The notes: generated from the sequence alone by a model not told the origin. A stretch of DNA of 64,000 nucleotides from Asterias amurensis (GCF_032118995.1 NC_092655.1:15192406-15256405); one strand, 5' to 3'; shown: positions 21,180 through 34,344, numbered from the stretch's first letter. Translations and numbers: made by a program.

Positions 21180-21770
21180 GTTGTCACACAGGGCGAGTGA
21201 AAAAAATATATCGCTTCTGCGTCCCATATCCAACGAGGCCTAGTTTGAATATGGGATGCAAACCCGCTTTATTTGCCGTATTCCATGCTATTTTGCCACA
21301 AACGGCGTGTAGGCGCACAAAGTTTAGAATGTCACTGTCCGCATAATGCGGATTGTGATGCATTGACACTCGCAATACGCAGTGTGCAATATAAAATATG
21401 GAGTAGGTTATAGCTTTTAATACATACCTCCAGTTCGAACATTTTGATTAGTGATTAGCGAGTACTGGAAGATAATACAAGTTATCACACAAATGCGAGT
21501 GGAATACGGAAAAACAGCGCTTCTGGTCTCGTATCCAATTAGGCCTAAGGCCGATTTGGATATGGGACGCAGACGCGCTATATTTTCCGTTTTTCCATGA
21601 GCGCGTGTGTGATAACGTATTTATCTTCAAGCAAACTTGGCGCGTGGAATAGAACACACAAGATGCAGGTAGTGATATTGGCCGTGCAATATAGGTTTTT
21701 ATCACCACTCCATTCGGCAAATCTGATTAGAGGATTAGTGCGTACTTGAAGATAATATTAATTTGGGTTT
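21180..21770. repeat. Two adjacent large palindromic repeats
   Basis: The second unit is a long imperfect palindrome, from GTTATCACACAAATGCGAG (about 21480) to GCGCGTGTGTGATAAC (21601-21616), with inner pairs CGTATCCAAT / ATTTGGATATGGGACG and CAGCGCTTCTG / CAGACGCGCT. The first unit (about 21181-21320) has the same plan, with CACACAGGGCGAGTG, CGTCCCATATCCAAC and GGCGTGTAGGCG. Similar tails (GATTAGTGATTAGCGAGTACTGGAAGAT and a relative near 21730) follow each unit, so the whole is a roughly 300-base tandem repeat. It is non-coding. Confidence 0.7.
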
Positions 21771-21940
21771 TTACCTTAACACAGATGTACACTCGGTACT
21801 TTCACAAGTTCTGTGACAAAATCACAGGTTTATTAGTCAGTTGGGATTCGAACCCACGACCCTTGCAAATCAAGCACAGTGTCTTACCAACTAGACTTTC
21901 GAGAATGCCGGCTAGATAGAGGCAGTTTGAATCCTATATA
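21762..21940 (-). mobile_element. tRNA-derived SINE (GGGTTCGAA.CCA group)
   Basis: Read in reverse it carries a tRNA-like head with the B box GGGTTCGAATCCC and then a tail with GTACCGAGTGTACATCTGTG. On the plus strand this appears as GGGATTCGAACCCACGACCC. The copy at 40005-40160 shows the same structure on the plus strand. Confidence 0.65.
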
Positions 21941-21995
21941 TTAAAGCAGAGGGTACAGCAACATCTATTGTAGTATTTTGTTTACTCCCCCAAAA

Positions 21996-22410
21996 TGTGA
22001 CCCACTCTGTGAAAATTAGTTACATGTCGCCCAATGCAATATTAAGTTATGGACAGTTTAATGTGGAAAATGTCAACAACAAAAAAGATCTTTAGTTGCA
22101 TGTTTAACCTTTAGAACACTTACTTTTAGGCGATAAAGCTATGAATACAACAATTTTGTGATCATACTTATGTCTAATTTGTATCCTTTTGCACACAATG
22201 GTAGTTTAAAATATAGTTTTACTTGTAATTCGTTTTTCACAAAAAATGGTGTAGTGGCTAATTTCAAACGGGAGTAACTCAACAACGCGATACACCCCAA
22301 AGCTTAGACACATACCAAATTACTGCTGCTGATGTGTTCTTTCCAGCCATGCATATAACTCAATTCCTGAAATTGCCTACATCTGACTCATTTTCACAGA
22401 GCGGGTCACA
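21996..22410. mobile_element. 415-base element with 34-base inverted ends
   Basis: TGTGACCCACTCTGTGAAAA at the left pairs with TTTTCACAGAGCGGGTCACA at the right, and the match continues for about 14 more bases with a few changes. No long open frame lies inside, so it is a non-autonomous DNA element. Target duplication is not clear. No second copy is seen in the window. Confidence 0.75.
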
Positions 22411-24362
22411 AATGTTCTCACACCATTGGTGTTTTTGTGATAGCAGTTAATGTTTACATTTAGTTTTTGGCAGTCAACTGGCAAAAACACATCAGGTGTA
22501 ATTGTGCAGCTGCAATGACAAACCATTTTTTTCAAGCAGTTGATTAGATGAAGAATTAAACTAACACAAACTGGATGAAAAGGTTTGACTGGCAAAGGGA
22601 CATTTTGAAGGGTAGGATATTCTCAAAACCTACCCGGAAAAGAATATAGTGTCCGGAGCGCTGAAAAGAATATATGAAAGTATGCTTAGGTCAAGGTGCT
22701 ACTGCCTGCTTGGTACAACAATTCACAAATCTACAACAAGCTGACAATAAGGAAGTAGCTCTGTCCTAAATTTGACCGATTTTTCAACAATTAAACAAAT
22801 ACGATAGTTGAATTTGAAGCTATAAACCAATTTGCTTTTAGAGTACTTTATTTTTAGAATCCAGTTTATAACACTGCACACACATCAAGTGAGCTAATGT
22901 ATAAAAAACCTTTAACAGTAAATTTATAATGCATCAATGCATTAAACTATAAACCAATTGCTTTCAGGGTACCTCAATATTACAATGCTCACAATTTTGT
23001 TAAAAAGGATAAGAACAAACTTGAAACTTCCCAGTATTCTAAAGATGCTGCATGTTAACACTTTACTAAGTGACAAAATGTGATTAGTTTCAAAAATAAA
23101 TAAATAATGCATCAAGGCTTATAAATTTCCCAGTTAATTGTTCCTTATACATCCATTATTTGGTAATATTTGTATGAAGAACATTTAAACTGAATCAAAT
23201 CCACCTTGGCATTGAATGTCATAAATAACTTTAAGATGCTTTTCATCTTGTCCGATAAAATGTTTTTCGACTGCAAGAAAACATCCAGGGTATTCTTCAA
23301 GAACCTAAAGCTAAGTCCCAACTCAAGAATCCAGTCTGCAATCCAGAAATGTCTTCCCGCTGAGCGTTTCAATCACTACATCTCAAATGTCCCCTTTCAT
23401 CATCGGGCCATGCTGCTTTTTTTTTTGAAGTTGAGGCCCACGCATCATCATCTTCGTGTTTGTTCACGGTTTGCCCTCGGAAGAATGTATGCGTTGATGT
23501 TGTGCATTATTCTTATCTTTAAGTCAGTCAGTGAACGCAGGATACTTCCTGAAATTCACTGATGCTTGGCCTTAGCTGCGGACTGAAAGCATTTAAATTT
23601 AGTCGTGCATCCCCACTGAGAACTAGGTTGTCTTTTCTTATTTAATTTATTATTTATGGAGCTGCATCATCTCATGACAATCCACAATGTAGGGGAAGAT
23701 GGTTGAGCAGCGAGGAAAACATTGTTGATTAAGAGATTTGAGAAAATGTTTCAATGCTGTTTTTTATTTTGTTTAGGAAAACATGACAACACAATTTAAG
23801 TAGCAATGAGAAGTTGGATTTGGTATTTACTGTGAAACAAAAGATAATTTAAGGGATGTCTGTTTCTTTAGAGATTTCCACCCTGCAGACTCGCCCCCTA
23901 CCCAAAAACTTTCAAATGACAAGGATTTGTGCAAGTTTTGTATCAAAAAAAAGATGCATTTCTTTCATGCATAATTGTCGAAGAATATCACCTATGGATT
24001 AGAATAGTCCAGATTTTACCTTGTTATTATATTCTGCAACAAAACTGGAGTGCACTTACATGCATTAAATATTCTAATATAATATTTTGTTGATGGGACA
24101 GCTGTGAATGTGGAAGACATTGTAATTTTGTATCCCTCATGAGAGTTGTGTTTCCATGAACCTCTGAACGTTAGATATCTTCATATATACACTAAAACAA
24201 TCACATTCTCAAGTGCATGATCAAGCATATTAACGAAACAAGGCACGTAGTCATTAATCATGCATCATTGTGCAGCCATGTAGCCACTGAAGAGGCTTCC
24301 AAGGCCTTTACTGGCAAATCCTTTCTCCATACTATTTTGAGTTGCCATTATTGAACACAAGT
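22411..24362. other. Gene-free stretch
   Basis: Unique AT-rich sequence. A 118-codon frame at 23206-23562 has no recognisable domain and no flanking splice logic. Nothing else stands out. Confidence 0.55.
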
Positions 24363-24600
24363 TTAAAGGGAAGGTATATGTTTGGTATTTACTCTTAAAA
24401 TTAATGACAATAACAACTATAGGTTAGAAACCTACAGCTGCTTTTGATATGTTCAAAGCATTTTGAGAGACTATTCACTTCAAAGTAATGTTGTGACGTA
24501 AAAAATATACAAGTTTTTAAGCCCACAGAATTTGAATTAGAGAAGCATTACTGTCAGCCTGTCAGTAATGCTTCTTAGATTGTGTATTCCTAGTATAGGG
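24363..24600 (+). mobile_element. TTAA-type MITE, AGGGAAGGT family
   Basis: It starts TTAAAGGGAAGGTATATGTT and contains TACAGCTGCTTTTGATATG and CATTTTGAGAGACTATTCAC, which relate to the reverse copies at 4736-4959 and 32560-32850. The right end is decayed. Confidence 0.6.
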
Positions 24601-24815
24601 AAAATTATCTTGCATTAACATTATTTGCTCCGGATTAGGGCGATATTTTAAAAGTGTGGCCACCTTTTGAAATTTATGAGTTGTTACCTGAATTTGACCT
24701 GTTTTATAAATATAGAAATAACAAGAATCAGTATTACCACTCTATGGTAGGCCTATTGCTCAAATATGTGACAAAAGTAGTAGCAAATCATGGAAAGGTA
24801 TTTTATTGTCATCCT

Positions 24816-24925
24816 GTTGTCAGTGTTCATCACAAATGCACATAGTTTTAATCTATCCTATAGCAATATTGTTGTCAGTGTTCATCACAAATGCACATAG
24901 TTTTAAACTATCCTATAGCAATATT
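24816..24925. repeat. Recent 2 x 55-base tandem duplication
   Basis: GTTGTCAGTGTTCATCACAA and the following 35 bases are repeated immediately with a single difference (TAATC versus TAAAC). The first copy starts at 24816 and the second at 24871. Near identity implies a young event. Confidence 0.92.
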
Positions 24926-27900
24926 TTTATGTGCTTAGCAAGTTGTTGTGCTTACATCTTTTTCAATCTGTAATATCTGACTCAATGACATTGCTGCCCT
25001 AAAACATCTGCCAAACTATAACCGGTATATTCACAACCAACATTAAGTGCTGCCATGGCACACAAACAGCTTATTCTATAGGTACAGAGTTCAAAAGTAT
25101 TTTGATCAAGTTTTGAAAAGTTATCAAAACATTAAAAAGAGAAGGTCCAAGTCTAAGGTATCCAGTGTGCTTGTTATTGAAAGAATAGCCCATTTTATGG
25201 CTGGTGAAGCATGATGGTTTTTCTATAGTAGAGGTCATGTTTACTGTCTTGTGTATTCAAACCTTTCAAGTAATGCTGTTACCTCGTCTGGGTCTGTTAA
25301 CACAGACCTCCCATGCGTTATTCATATGGTAATTCTTTGAAAAGGATAGCTTCAAACAAGGAAATAAACTGTTGCAGAAGGAAGGTTGACAAAGGGCAGG
25401 GTTGTTAGGATATAATACTGCCCCCCCCCCAGTGAAATTCAGATCTACCCACCAGTGGCTAGTTTGGGTCAACATTTGTGAATTAGTTGCTTTGAAAAAA
25501 AGTTTTGAAAATCTGTTTTTAAAGCAAACCTGGAGGTCAGTTAAAACTCTAAAGACAAAATCTTTGGTGAAAAAGTCATCAAAGTACTTCGGAACCAAAC
25601 ATCCGCAATTTGAGATTAGGTTTTAAGATAACGAGAATACTATAAAGCGAAAGTGATAGATGGTAGAGTGAACTTCCCTTTCTGGAAAGTCATGACTCTG
25701 TGAAACTGTATAAATGACTTAGCCATTGTGATTTCCTCTTGTCAATTATAATGTAAAGAAAATGATACAACGAAAATTGTCCCTGAGTTTGAGCAAAGTA
25801 CAAAGTATTGTTAACTGTTTGTTGTTGAAACCATGTCGAAACTTCATTTGTTCATAGGTTACCTTGCCAAGTGAAACTTTTCAAAAATGCTGGTTTCAAT
25901 TCCTTATCTAAATCACTTGTAAATTCACCAACAGAATAAACAGTTTTTAATTTAACAGCATGAATTTATTGACCCTATTTTATTGGGTAGTTCATGCTTT
26001 AACGCCCAGTATTTGGGTCAGAATTGTCATGTTGTTTCTGTTTCCGCTTCATTAAGCAGTGCCCTGGTTAATAATGAATTATAACGATCGTCAAACAGCA
26101 TGTGCAGCGGCTCTGCCAAACAGTCTGCATGCTCATTTTGTTGTGGTGTATTTATGCAGCAGCCATAACTGATGTCATGCCACATTACAAATGTTAAATG
26201 TTGGTAGCAAGCTGATTGGGATTCCATATGCGGTAAATCCACACCGCTGTTAACATTTATGAAAACACTGACCTGGGCTTACCCTAGAAGCCCCCGGGCT
26301 TCCTCCTGTACAACCTTTCTCATTGGTTGCTATGATCCTCTTCCTGTTACCATGCATGTGATTGGTCAGCTAGGAGTGAGGCGTTCTCTACAGCTGTCAT
26401 CAGGCCCTGGGTGCATGTACAGTATTGACGGGCGCCACTGAGTGGTCGAAAATTAGAACCCTGGCAATTGGTGCATGGCTTTCACTTATATTTATGATAC
26501 GTTGTTGTTTGTACACAGAATAACCAACATGATAACTGCCGGCAATGGAGTACAATTTATTTTGATATGAAGTACCTGGTGGTGACCATTTTTGTTTTCT
26601 TCATTTTTTTCACAAATGTACTTTAATTTTTTGAAAATATTTACTCTTTATGTTTATCAAATCAGTGCCCTAATTTTGTATGGAAATTAATTTAAATTTC
26701 AGGAAAATTGAATCAAACTTCTGCTGAAGTGAACTCAGTAAATACATTTTATGTCCCCATATGGTGTACTTTAATCACCATAACTCACTTTGATTAGTCC
26801 ATTTCAAAATTCAAAGTCTAGTGGCCGTTCTGTTTGTCTAGACTGCAGTTGTATAACTAAAGCTATTGCACAATATTTGTTTAAATTTGTTAATCAGAAG
26901 GGGGTTGATTGTAGCCATAGATTGCGAACATGACTGAATTGTCAAAAAGTATTGGGAGATGTTCATAATTTAATATGAGTAAACAGTGAATAAATCTTTG
27001 TTAATTTGGTCTACTTTGGTGTAAAACAAGTATGAAACAGTTCTGAATTGAAAACAATTGAGATAAGCCTGATATACTTTGAAACTGCATTTTAAAACTG
27101 AATATTTTGTTTTTCCAGAATAGTTAGTTGTTGTGATATAAAATTTATACCTACGCCAACGTCCCCAAAATTTTCAGATCATGATACCGGGAACAAACCA
27201 CTATTTTGATTAGGCCTTTATGTCTTCATCCGAATTATAAAGATTCAGACAGCTGATAAATCTTATGGCTGTCACAGATCCCGGAAGCTTCTTGACTTCA
27301 ATCACTTGGTGTAAATGATTAACCGGCTTAGGATACAAAGTCAAGTTTGAATACCATCCAGATAGTAAGGTGATTTTAAAGCATGGAATTGGTTTTGTCT
27401 GGCCTGGTTTGTCAAAGATATCAATTAGAGTTACGTTGTTTCCCTATTAGCGGGAAACTGTACGGAGTGACAGGCGTAACTGTCAGATGTAGTATAGGGC
27501 TTTCAAATCCTACATTGGTAGTAGATTTTAATGGTTGAACATTATAAAAAAAAATTATCGCTGTTTTCTGGTTTTTGTTTTGTTTTGTGGTGAAGGATAG
27601 CAGGCCTTATGCATAGCAAAAATAGAATAGTAAAATAAGCAAACAAATAAAGTTAGTGAAGGGTATCAATTTCATTTGCTCAATGCTTGGACCACAAATT
27701 GTATCAGATTAGGGACTTAAATTTTGTTGACGCCCTGAAAGTATAGCACTGGAACAAAAGACATGGAAACATGAAGTTCAAGTGCTTAATCTGTTGTGGA
27801 ATTTGTGCTGAGTTATCACAATATGAATATGTGGCAGAGCGTAATAGCTTTATGTATTGGCATTTGTACTGATGTTAGATGCTCTCAAACTTTCTCTTAA

Positions 27901-27974
27901 AATGTTGACTCATTTAGTCATTGATGTTGCTAGAGAACAGTGAAAGAGTAAACATACTTTTTTGCACAAATTTG
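24926..27974. other. Gene-free stretch with a GC-richer CCAAT patch
   Basis: Mostly AT-rich unique sequence with a C run at 25423-25432. A GC-richer patch at about 26240-26430 contains CATTGGTTGC (26313) and GTGATTGGTCAG (26360), two inverted CCAAT-like boxes about 47 bases apart. It might be a promoter or enhancer, but no first exon is identifiable next to it. No coding exon was recognised. Confidence 0.5.
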
Positions 27975-28176
27975 TGTGCTTTCAGATGACTAAAAAGCCT
28001 TCAGGACTGAAGTATTTTAAAAGTTTAGTGAGAAATTACCTCTTTCTCAAGGACTATGTTACTTCAAGTGAGCTGTTTCTCAAATGTTTTATACCATCAA
28101 CAGCTCTCCATTGCTCATTACCAAGTAAGTTTTTATGCTGACAATTATTCTGGGTAATTACCAGAAGTGCCTTTAA
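27975..28176 (-). mobile_element. TTAA-type MITE fragment (GGACACTATTGG family)
   Basis: It contains GTGTGCTTTCAGATG, GAGAAATTACCTCTTTCTCA, ATCAACAGCTCTCCATTG and ends AAGTGCCTTTAA. These are the reverse-oriented landmarks of the family; about the first half is missing. Confidence 0.7.
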
Positions 28177-28599
28177 AGTAAATTGTGCCCTTTCTATGAA
28201 TGTTAACACATGTAGTTGACCCATATGTCATCTTATTTTAGACTATGGGCAACCTGGGGCCTCTTAGTCACAGACTTGGGGAGTATGAATAAGAGTCACT
28301 GCCCAGCCAGCTGTCCGCATTTTGCACCATTAGGGCTATGCCCAGTTACACAAACTTTTACAATTCATCTCTCAGATGAGTTGCCATTATCGCCATAATG
28401 GCTTGTATTTTTGTAACATGGGGGTCACTGCTTTCACTTTTTCAGGAGACTTTGCATCATTGGAGACAAGGTCAAAAAAGAGCAGATAGAATGCACAATA
28501 GTAAGTGATATTGTTGTGGAAACCTCAGTTACTGTGAGAGGAAACCTGAGTGGGGAAGAAACCCACGCGATCAATGGGGACTGACAACCCAATCCATAT

Positions 28600-28725
28600 G
28601 ATCGCAAAATATTCTCCACAAATCAAGAAATTGTGATTCAGTACTAGCTGTTAGCTTGGTAGGATTCAAACCCACAACTGTGTGAACGCAAGCCATGTAG
28701 TCTACCACTGGACCACAATGACCAG
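28600..28725 (-). mobile_element. tRNA-like SINE head fragment
   Basis: On the plus strand, GTAGGATTCAAACCCACAAC followed by GTAGTCTACCACTGGACCAC reads in reverse as a B box and then an A box. It is too degenerate for a tRNA gene and has a different head from the other SINE groups here. Confidence 0.45.
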
Positions 28726-28729
28726 TGCA

Positions 28730-30237
28730 AGGCTGTGGAGAATCCACTCACCCAACCCCCTGAAAAACTGTTTGGCATACATGTAAAGCCACCTGAGCAA
28801 TAACTTGAGTGGGAAAATTAAGTAAAAGGATGATTTATTATTTAATAGATAAAATTATAAATCAAATTTTAATGGGATCAAGTTTTTTACAAAGCATATG
28901 GTGGTACAATCCATTGTGTTATTATTTTAATCTATCAAGTGATAAACCACAATGGAAACTGACTGGGTATTCTTATTTCTAATATTTTGCAATCTGTTCA
29001 CTCTGTTAGTGTTAATTAAGGCAAATTCTACAGGCATGACAGGTTTGTTAATAGTCATCACACTCTGTCATCTTCATTATTGTTCATTATCAAGTTTGAT
29101 TCCTGCAAATTTAATTATAAAGGTTTTTATTCAGCATTGGGGAGAAAGAATGTGACCTCATTGATGCAGTCCTCGTATTAAGGTCACTGATGCCAGACAC
29201 AATATCCCCCAAGGACTGTAGACAGGTAATTTGCCCTTCCTAGTAAAGTTCATCCAGTTTCCCAGTAGCTCACTTCAAATTCTCACCATTTCTATGGTCT
29301 CACCCATGTTGTACCTAAAACTTATAAGTAGGATGTGATGTTGTTTCTTTTTTCCTCCACCTTTGTTTCTGTCAGCCTTGTTTCTTCTTCCCTGTTCTTG
29401 GTTGCCAATCTTAAATTCCTCTGGTCCATGTGTTGTCATCAGGCCTGACACTCCACGGAGGCAACAGAGGTGCCTTTGAAATGCTCCAGTAGAAATTTAC
29501 AATGTCCTCATAGGGTGCCCTTTAATACCAAGGAGAAGATGCCTTGGTGCCCTTGCCCTTTCACAAACGAAGCATTATACACAGGCCTGGGTGTGTCTGC
29601 CACATGTTCATCCCATTGATTTGAACAATTTGTCCTTTTCTCCTGTTTTATTCCCTTCACCTTGTTTGATACTGGACTGATATTTGCAACATCCTTCACT
29701 CCAGCTCTTTGTGCTGTTTGTAGTTTTTTTAAAGGTATTTTGTTGTCCATGGTTCTGAAGCATCATAGTTAGTAGCACATACTGTTAACTGCAGTTAAGT
29801 GCACCTGGCATGCTCTTTAGGTTCATTCAGATGATCTGTTATGACTTCACAAATTTAAGAAGAAGCTCTGGGTCAAGGGCTTTTACAGGCACAATGTCTA
29901 TAATTACACCTTGAAGATGACCAATATTTCTCATGAGATTTGAGAAGGGGGTTGTAATTAAAAGGCCAGGTCACAAATTTTAGGACTAAATTAGGACTTG
30001 TGATAAGGACTGGATTAAGTGTTGGTAGTGTTGATTAAGGATGGTAGTTAACCTTTGCATTGCAAGTCTGAAGCTTTCCTAATGTCAGAGAGAGTCTGTT
30101 AGAACAAATATATTGTGTGGGTGTGCTGAATAACTTCTATGCTAATGTAAGCTTTCTTGTTTGTTTTCCTATAATGGCCAATTTGTTTTTGCATGCCCTG
30201 GACACCAAGCCTATTCTGTGCCTTTTGAATACCAAAC
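28730..30237. other. Gene-free stretch
   Basis: Unique sequence apart from a reverse piece of the GGGCACCAAGGCAATGA repeat at about 29450-29570. An 80-codon minus frame at 29508-29750 has no known domain. Confidence 0.5.
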
Positions 30238-30621
30238 CTCTGGACACCTTTGGTAATTGTCAAAGACCAGTCTTCTCCCTTGGTGTATATTAACATATGC
30301 ATACAATAACAAAATTCAAACAAAATCAAACAAATTTGAACTCAATTGGTCGTCAAAGTTGCGAGAGAATTATGGAAGAAAAGACACCCTTGTCGCATGA
30401 AGTTGTGTGCTTTCAGATGCTTGAACTCGATACCTCAGCTGAGGTCTTGAAATTCAAATACTTTAGCGAGAAATTACCTCTTTCTCAAAAACTACATTAC
30501 TTTAGAGGGAGCCGTTTCTCACAATGTTTTTTACTATCAACAGCTCTCCATTGAACATTACCAAAGTTTGTATGCTAACAATTATTTTGAGTAAATACCA
30601 ACAGTGTCCCAGTGCCTTTAA
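30238..30621 (-). mobile_element. TTAA-type MITE (GGACACTATTGG family)
   Basis: A near-complete copy of about 384 bases. The left end (CTCTGGACACCTTTGGTAAT) has lost its TTAA; the right end GTGTCCCAGTGCCTTTAA is intact. The inner landmarks CAAAGACCAGTCTTCTC, CAGATGCTTGAA and AGGGAGCCGTTTCTCACAAT are all present in order. Confidence 0.85.
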
Positions 30622-31591
30622 TGTTGCGGTATAATTAATACAGACAGCACAAATGGCCAGATGATCAATGCTATTATAAACCAATTAAGGCTGCGAATAA
30701 CATATTTTAGAACGCAGATAGTAAAACTACAGACATTATATCCTTTCATTGCTAGCTTTGATTGTTCAGAAGCCCGGTATCTCTGCTGAGCCATAAATGT
30801 TATGGTTTTCTCATCTCACCTTGTACTTTCTACCTCCATGCTCAGACACCCACATACACAACATGGATGCGCTCAAACCCACATTAGTGGATTTAATGGA
30901 TGGGTCTAAATAACATCAGTATAATTGATGAACAAACCGAGCAGATGGTACTGTGAAGTGCCACTTCATAGTCAGCCATAAACTACAGGGACATCTGAAC
31001 ATCCCTGAACGTTTTATTCATCAGTCATGTACTGTATCTAATTTGCGAAGAAACACCATATATTTGCCTGAGGTAGTGTTTCACTTACAGAGGAAAGAAT
31101 AATTTTTCCTCATGGGTGAACATTTCTTGCCTCCATTGAGAGTGGATAATTGTGATGAGCCTGTAAGTGCATTACATACAACACATCAGTTAAGTGGTGT
31201 TTGAAGCTTTGCATGGTTTGACAAATACAAAAAATAACTAAAAATAGTAATCTGCAGGATAAAGCTGTAATAAATCTCTTTTTGGAGAAGAGTTGGCTTT
31301 GAAAAGAGCCGGTGTGGCCTTGACATTTCAAACAGTTACTCAGAAACAAACAAAATCGGTTAATAGTCCGTGTGAATTGTATTTTCTCTAGGTATAACCT
31401 TTGGGTTCTCATGCACCTATAATCTTCTTGATTGAAATTGTAAGAATTATAAAAAAGAACTTCTTCTTTTCATTAGACCTTGCTTGCGTTTATTTTATTA
31501 TTTATTTTTTGTTCTTATATTATTATTATCGTTGTTTGGTCTGTAGTTGTTGTTCGTGAGGGGGAGCTGAAGTTTGTAATTGATATTCCTC
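30622..31591. other. Gene-free stretch
   Basis: Unique AT-rich sequence with no repeat family or exon that I can identify. A 100-codon minus frame (31110-31412) matches nothing known. Confidence 0.5.
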
Positions 31592-31914
31592 TTAAAGGCC
31601 CTGGACACTATAATTGTTATTAATCAAAATATTCTTAGCATAACAACTTACTTTTTAATGAGCAATGGAGAGCTGTTGATAGTATGAAACATTGTGAGAA
31701 ACGACTCCCTCTGAAGTAGTTTTTGAGAAAGAGGTAAATTTCTCACTCAAAAGAATTCAGCTGAAGACTTTAAATATGCATTTTTGCAAATTGCAAATTC
31801 TATGCCCAATTTAGCCCATATTTGTACAGGTTTATTTTATGCATATATTGAGATACACCAAGTGAGAGTACTTAATTGTCTTTGACAATTACCAAATGTG
31901 TCCAGTGCCTTTAA
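31592..31914 (+). mobile_element. TTAA-type MITE (GGACACTATTGG family)
   Basis: Both ends are present: TTAAAGGCCCTGGACACTAT and GTGTCCAGTGCCTTTAA. The inner landmarks AACGACTCCCTCTGAAGTAG and TTTTGAGAAAGAGGTAA are in order. This is a 323-base copy with an internal deletion relative to the longer members. Confidence 0.88.
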
Positions 31915-32559
31915 AACAGCCTAGATTGTAGGAAGTACACACCCTCATCATTAAGAAACTAATCAATAAGGTTTCATTCCCATAGAAACAAAAATAACCT
32001 GTTTGTTTTTAAGATAAAATGGATGCTACAGTGTGGCTGAATCATCACATACATGTATGAGGGGTACGTATAGATCTTGACTTGCAGCATTAATGCATCA
32101 AGGCACAATGTATGCCGAAGCTGTTTGCTGCTCACCTGGGATATGCATTACATGCATTAACGTTATCGATTAATAACGGCTCTGTGGGACATTCTTCTAT
32201 GCTGTTCTTACAGTGCAGTGAGTCTATAATCCCGGCCAAAATGCTTGGGCCTCCCATTCCTAACATTATGTAAAACACCCCGGTCAATGTTGACTGTAAC
32301 TCAGAAGAAGACCCGCAATTGGAACCAACTTTGAAAGGGGGTGGGGGGGGAGGGGCCAACGAGATATGGGCGGGATTGTAGCTCTAGTCTAGGCCCCTAT
32401 AGGAAAGTCATTAAGGACATTTGATAAGTGGTAGACCATGTCCATTACAAAGAATCCATATGTGTATGTAAAGCACTTATGAGTTGAGAAGCTTTCAAAG
32501 CTAGTAATTTTATAGACAATTAAAAGAAGACAATACATATTATCCCCCAAAGCAATAAT
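31915..32559. other. Gene-free stretch with a G-rich run
   Basis: Contains a G-rich run at about 32336-32354 (GGGGGTGGGGGGGGAGGGG) that could form a G-quadruplex. No exon or family repeat was recognised. Confidence 0.5.
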
Positions 32560-32850
32560 AAATAAAGAGAGTTTATTAGTTTCAACCTAACACTTCACTG
32601 GTTTTTTAATGTCTCTGGAGAATAATCCCTGTAGAAATACACAAAACTTTACAGTAACAGATCTCAGGTTCTCATTTGGGGCATCAAAACTGGTATCCTT
32701 TTTACAAAACTACATTGCTTTGACGTGAAGTTTTTCTCAAAATGCTTAACACTATCGAAAGTTGCTGTAGGCTCCTAACCAAAGGTTTTTGTTGTCATTA
32801 ATTGTAAGAGTGATAGGCCTGCCAAACATATACATTCCCTTTAGGCTAAT
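32560..32850 (-). mobile_element. TTAA-type MITE, AGGGAAGGT family, reverse
   Basis: Contains GAGAATAATCCCTGTAGAAAT, TTTGGGGCATCAAAAC, CTCAAAATGCTTAACACTAT, GCTGTAGGCTCCTAACCAAA and the end TATACATTCCCTTTAG. It is the most complete reverse copy of this family here. Confidence 0.65.
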
Positions 32851-34344
32851 GGGAGAAAGTGTGTGAGTTTTTCCCAACCCATATTAAGAAAAAAAAATGC
32901 TGTGTGTAAATGAGTGCCATTTGAACAGCTGATTGATCATCGCACTGAGTTAATTAATACAAAGAACAGATGGTGAGATGATTAAATAATCAATAACAAT
33001 TCTGGGGGCTGGACTGGATAGATTTCCATTTTTCTGTTTTGTTACGCAACTTAAATAATTACAAAGTTGTTTGAAAGCAATTAATTGTGCTTTCCATTTG
33101 TATTTTTGATGTTCACTTACATAGTGCCTAATGTAGGAGTAACTGAAGCTATAATACAGAGGTAGTGCTGTTTGTTTCATTGGGGCAGGGAGAGAAACTG
33201 CCCTAAATTTGCGCAAAACAGTGGGGAAACGGACATAGACACAAACAAGACTTTTCATCAGAAATTAGTGTTTTCTGTTTATGTAAATTTATTGGCAAAA
33301 ATCCCTATACCACCTCTCCCCCCCCCCATTCCCCTGGCAGGATTGATTAAACCATTCATTTGTGGGGTTTTAACATCTCATTTGTTGGGGTTTTCTCCAA
33401 TAGTTCAGAGCAAATCCTAACTCTAACCCTAACCCAACCACCAACTCAAAACCTAGACTCAGCCCATCTATATTATTTCTTTTAAAGTGTTTGAAGTACT
33501 CTCACCCTTCGAGTACATATTTACTAATTTTCTAATAAGTAACCGATCATTTTGTACAGCACGTTCAAATGTGGATTCATATAGGATCCTAGTTTGTTGT
33601 AACTCCTAGCAACAGTGTCTGTCCACTATGTTAAATGTTAACCAATCAAGTACCACCCACTCAATCAACTCCATCAACCCTGTGATTTAATGTAGATTCA
33701 TCCTCCCCTATACCATCCATCACTATGTTTATTTTGTCTTGTGTTTTATACAAGCCTTGTGGTGCCAGCTCTATGTGCCAGCCTAGAATAGCAAACTGAC
33801 AAGAAATTAATGATTATACATGGAGGGTGTATAAAGCGTTGTGAATTTGCTGGAATGCAAATAGTGCACTCACTTTACTTATCGGGGCTTTGCAATTCAT
33901 ATTTTGCAATTCCTACAAAGTTAACATTGAATAAACAGAAACAAGTACTTTTAATGTGCTACTTTATACCAATTCTTTACATGAATGAAAACATTTTGTA
34001 TTGAAAACATTTTGAAAAATGAAAATATTGTACTCACTTCACTTGTCAGGACTTTGCAATTTATTTTTTTGCAATTTTGTTGTACAAAAGAGTCCATGAG
34101 GCAATGTTTTTAGTTCCAAGCCAGTAAACTTATGACCAAAGTGTGATGGTCCTGTGTTGTTTAATGATAATACCTCACCTCACCTTTAATTTTCAAACAC
34201 AAGTTCATGCAACTGACACCCTGGTGTGTTTTCAACCCAACCCTAACCCTAGCATGTATATCGTGGGGTTTTGGGAACGTAGGGATTTGGGAACACAGTG
34301 CTTTCAGAATAAATAGCACTGTTTTCACCCTGTTTAAGGAACTG
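32851..34344. other. Gene-free stretch with telomere-like words
   Basis: Contains CTAACTCTAACCCTAACCC at 33418-33436 and CAACCCTAACCCTAGC at about 34237-34252. These are very short CCCTAA runs, not a telomere. C runs lie near 33317. No coding exon was recognised. Confidence 0.5.

Noticed and set aside
23206..23562. 118-codon plus-strand gene
   Set aside because: No recognisable domain, no splice context, and a minus-strand frame also overlaps it. Such lengths are expected by chance in 64 kb.
33418..33436. Interstitial telomere repeat (CCCTAA)
   Set aside because: Only two to three imperfect units here and near 34240 and 59225; too short to be more than chance.
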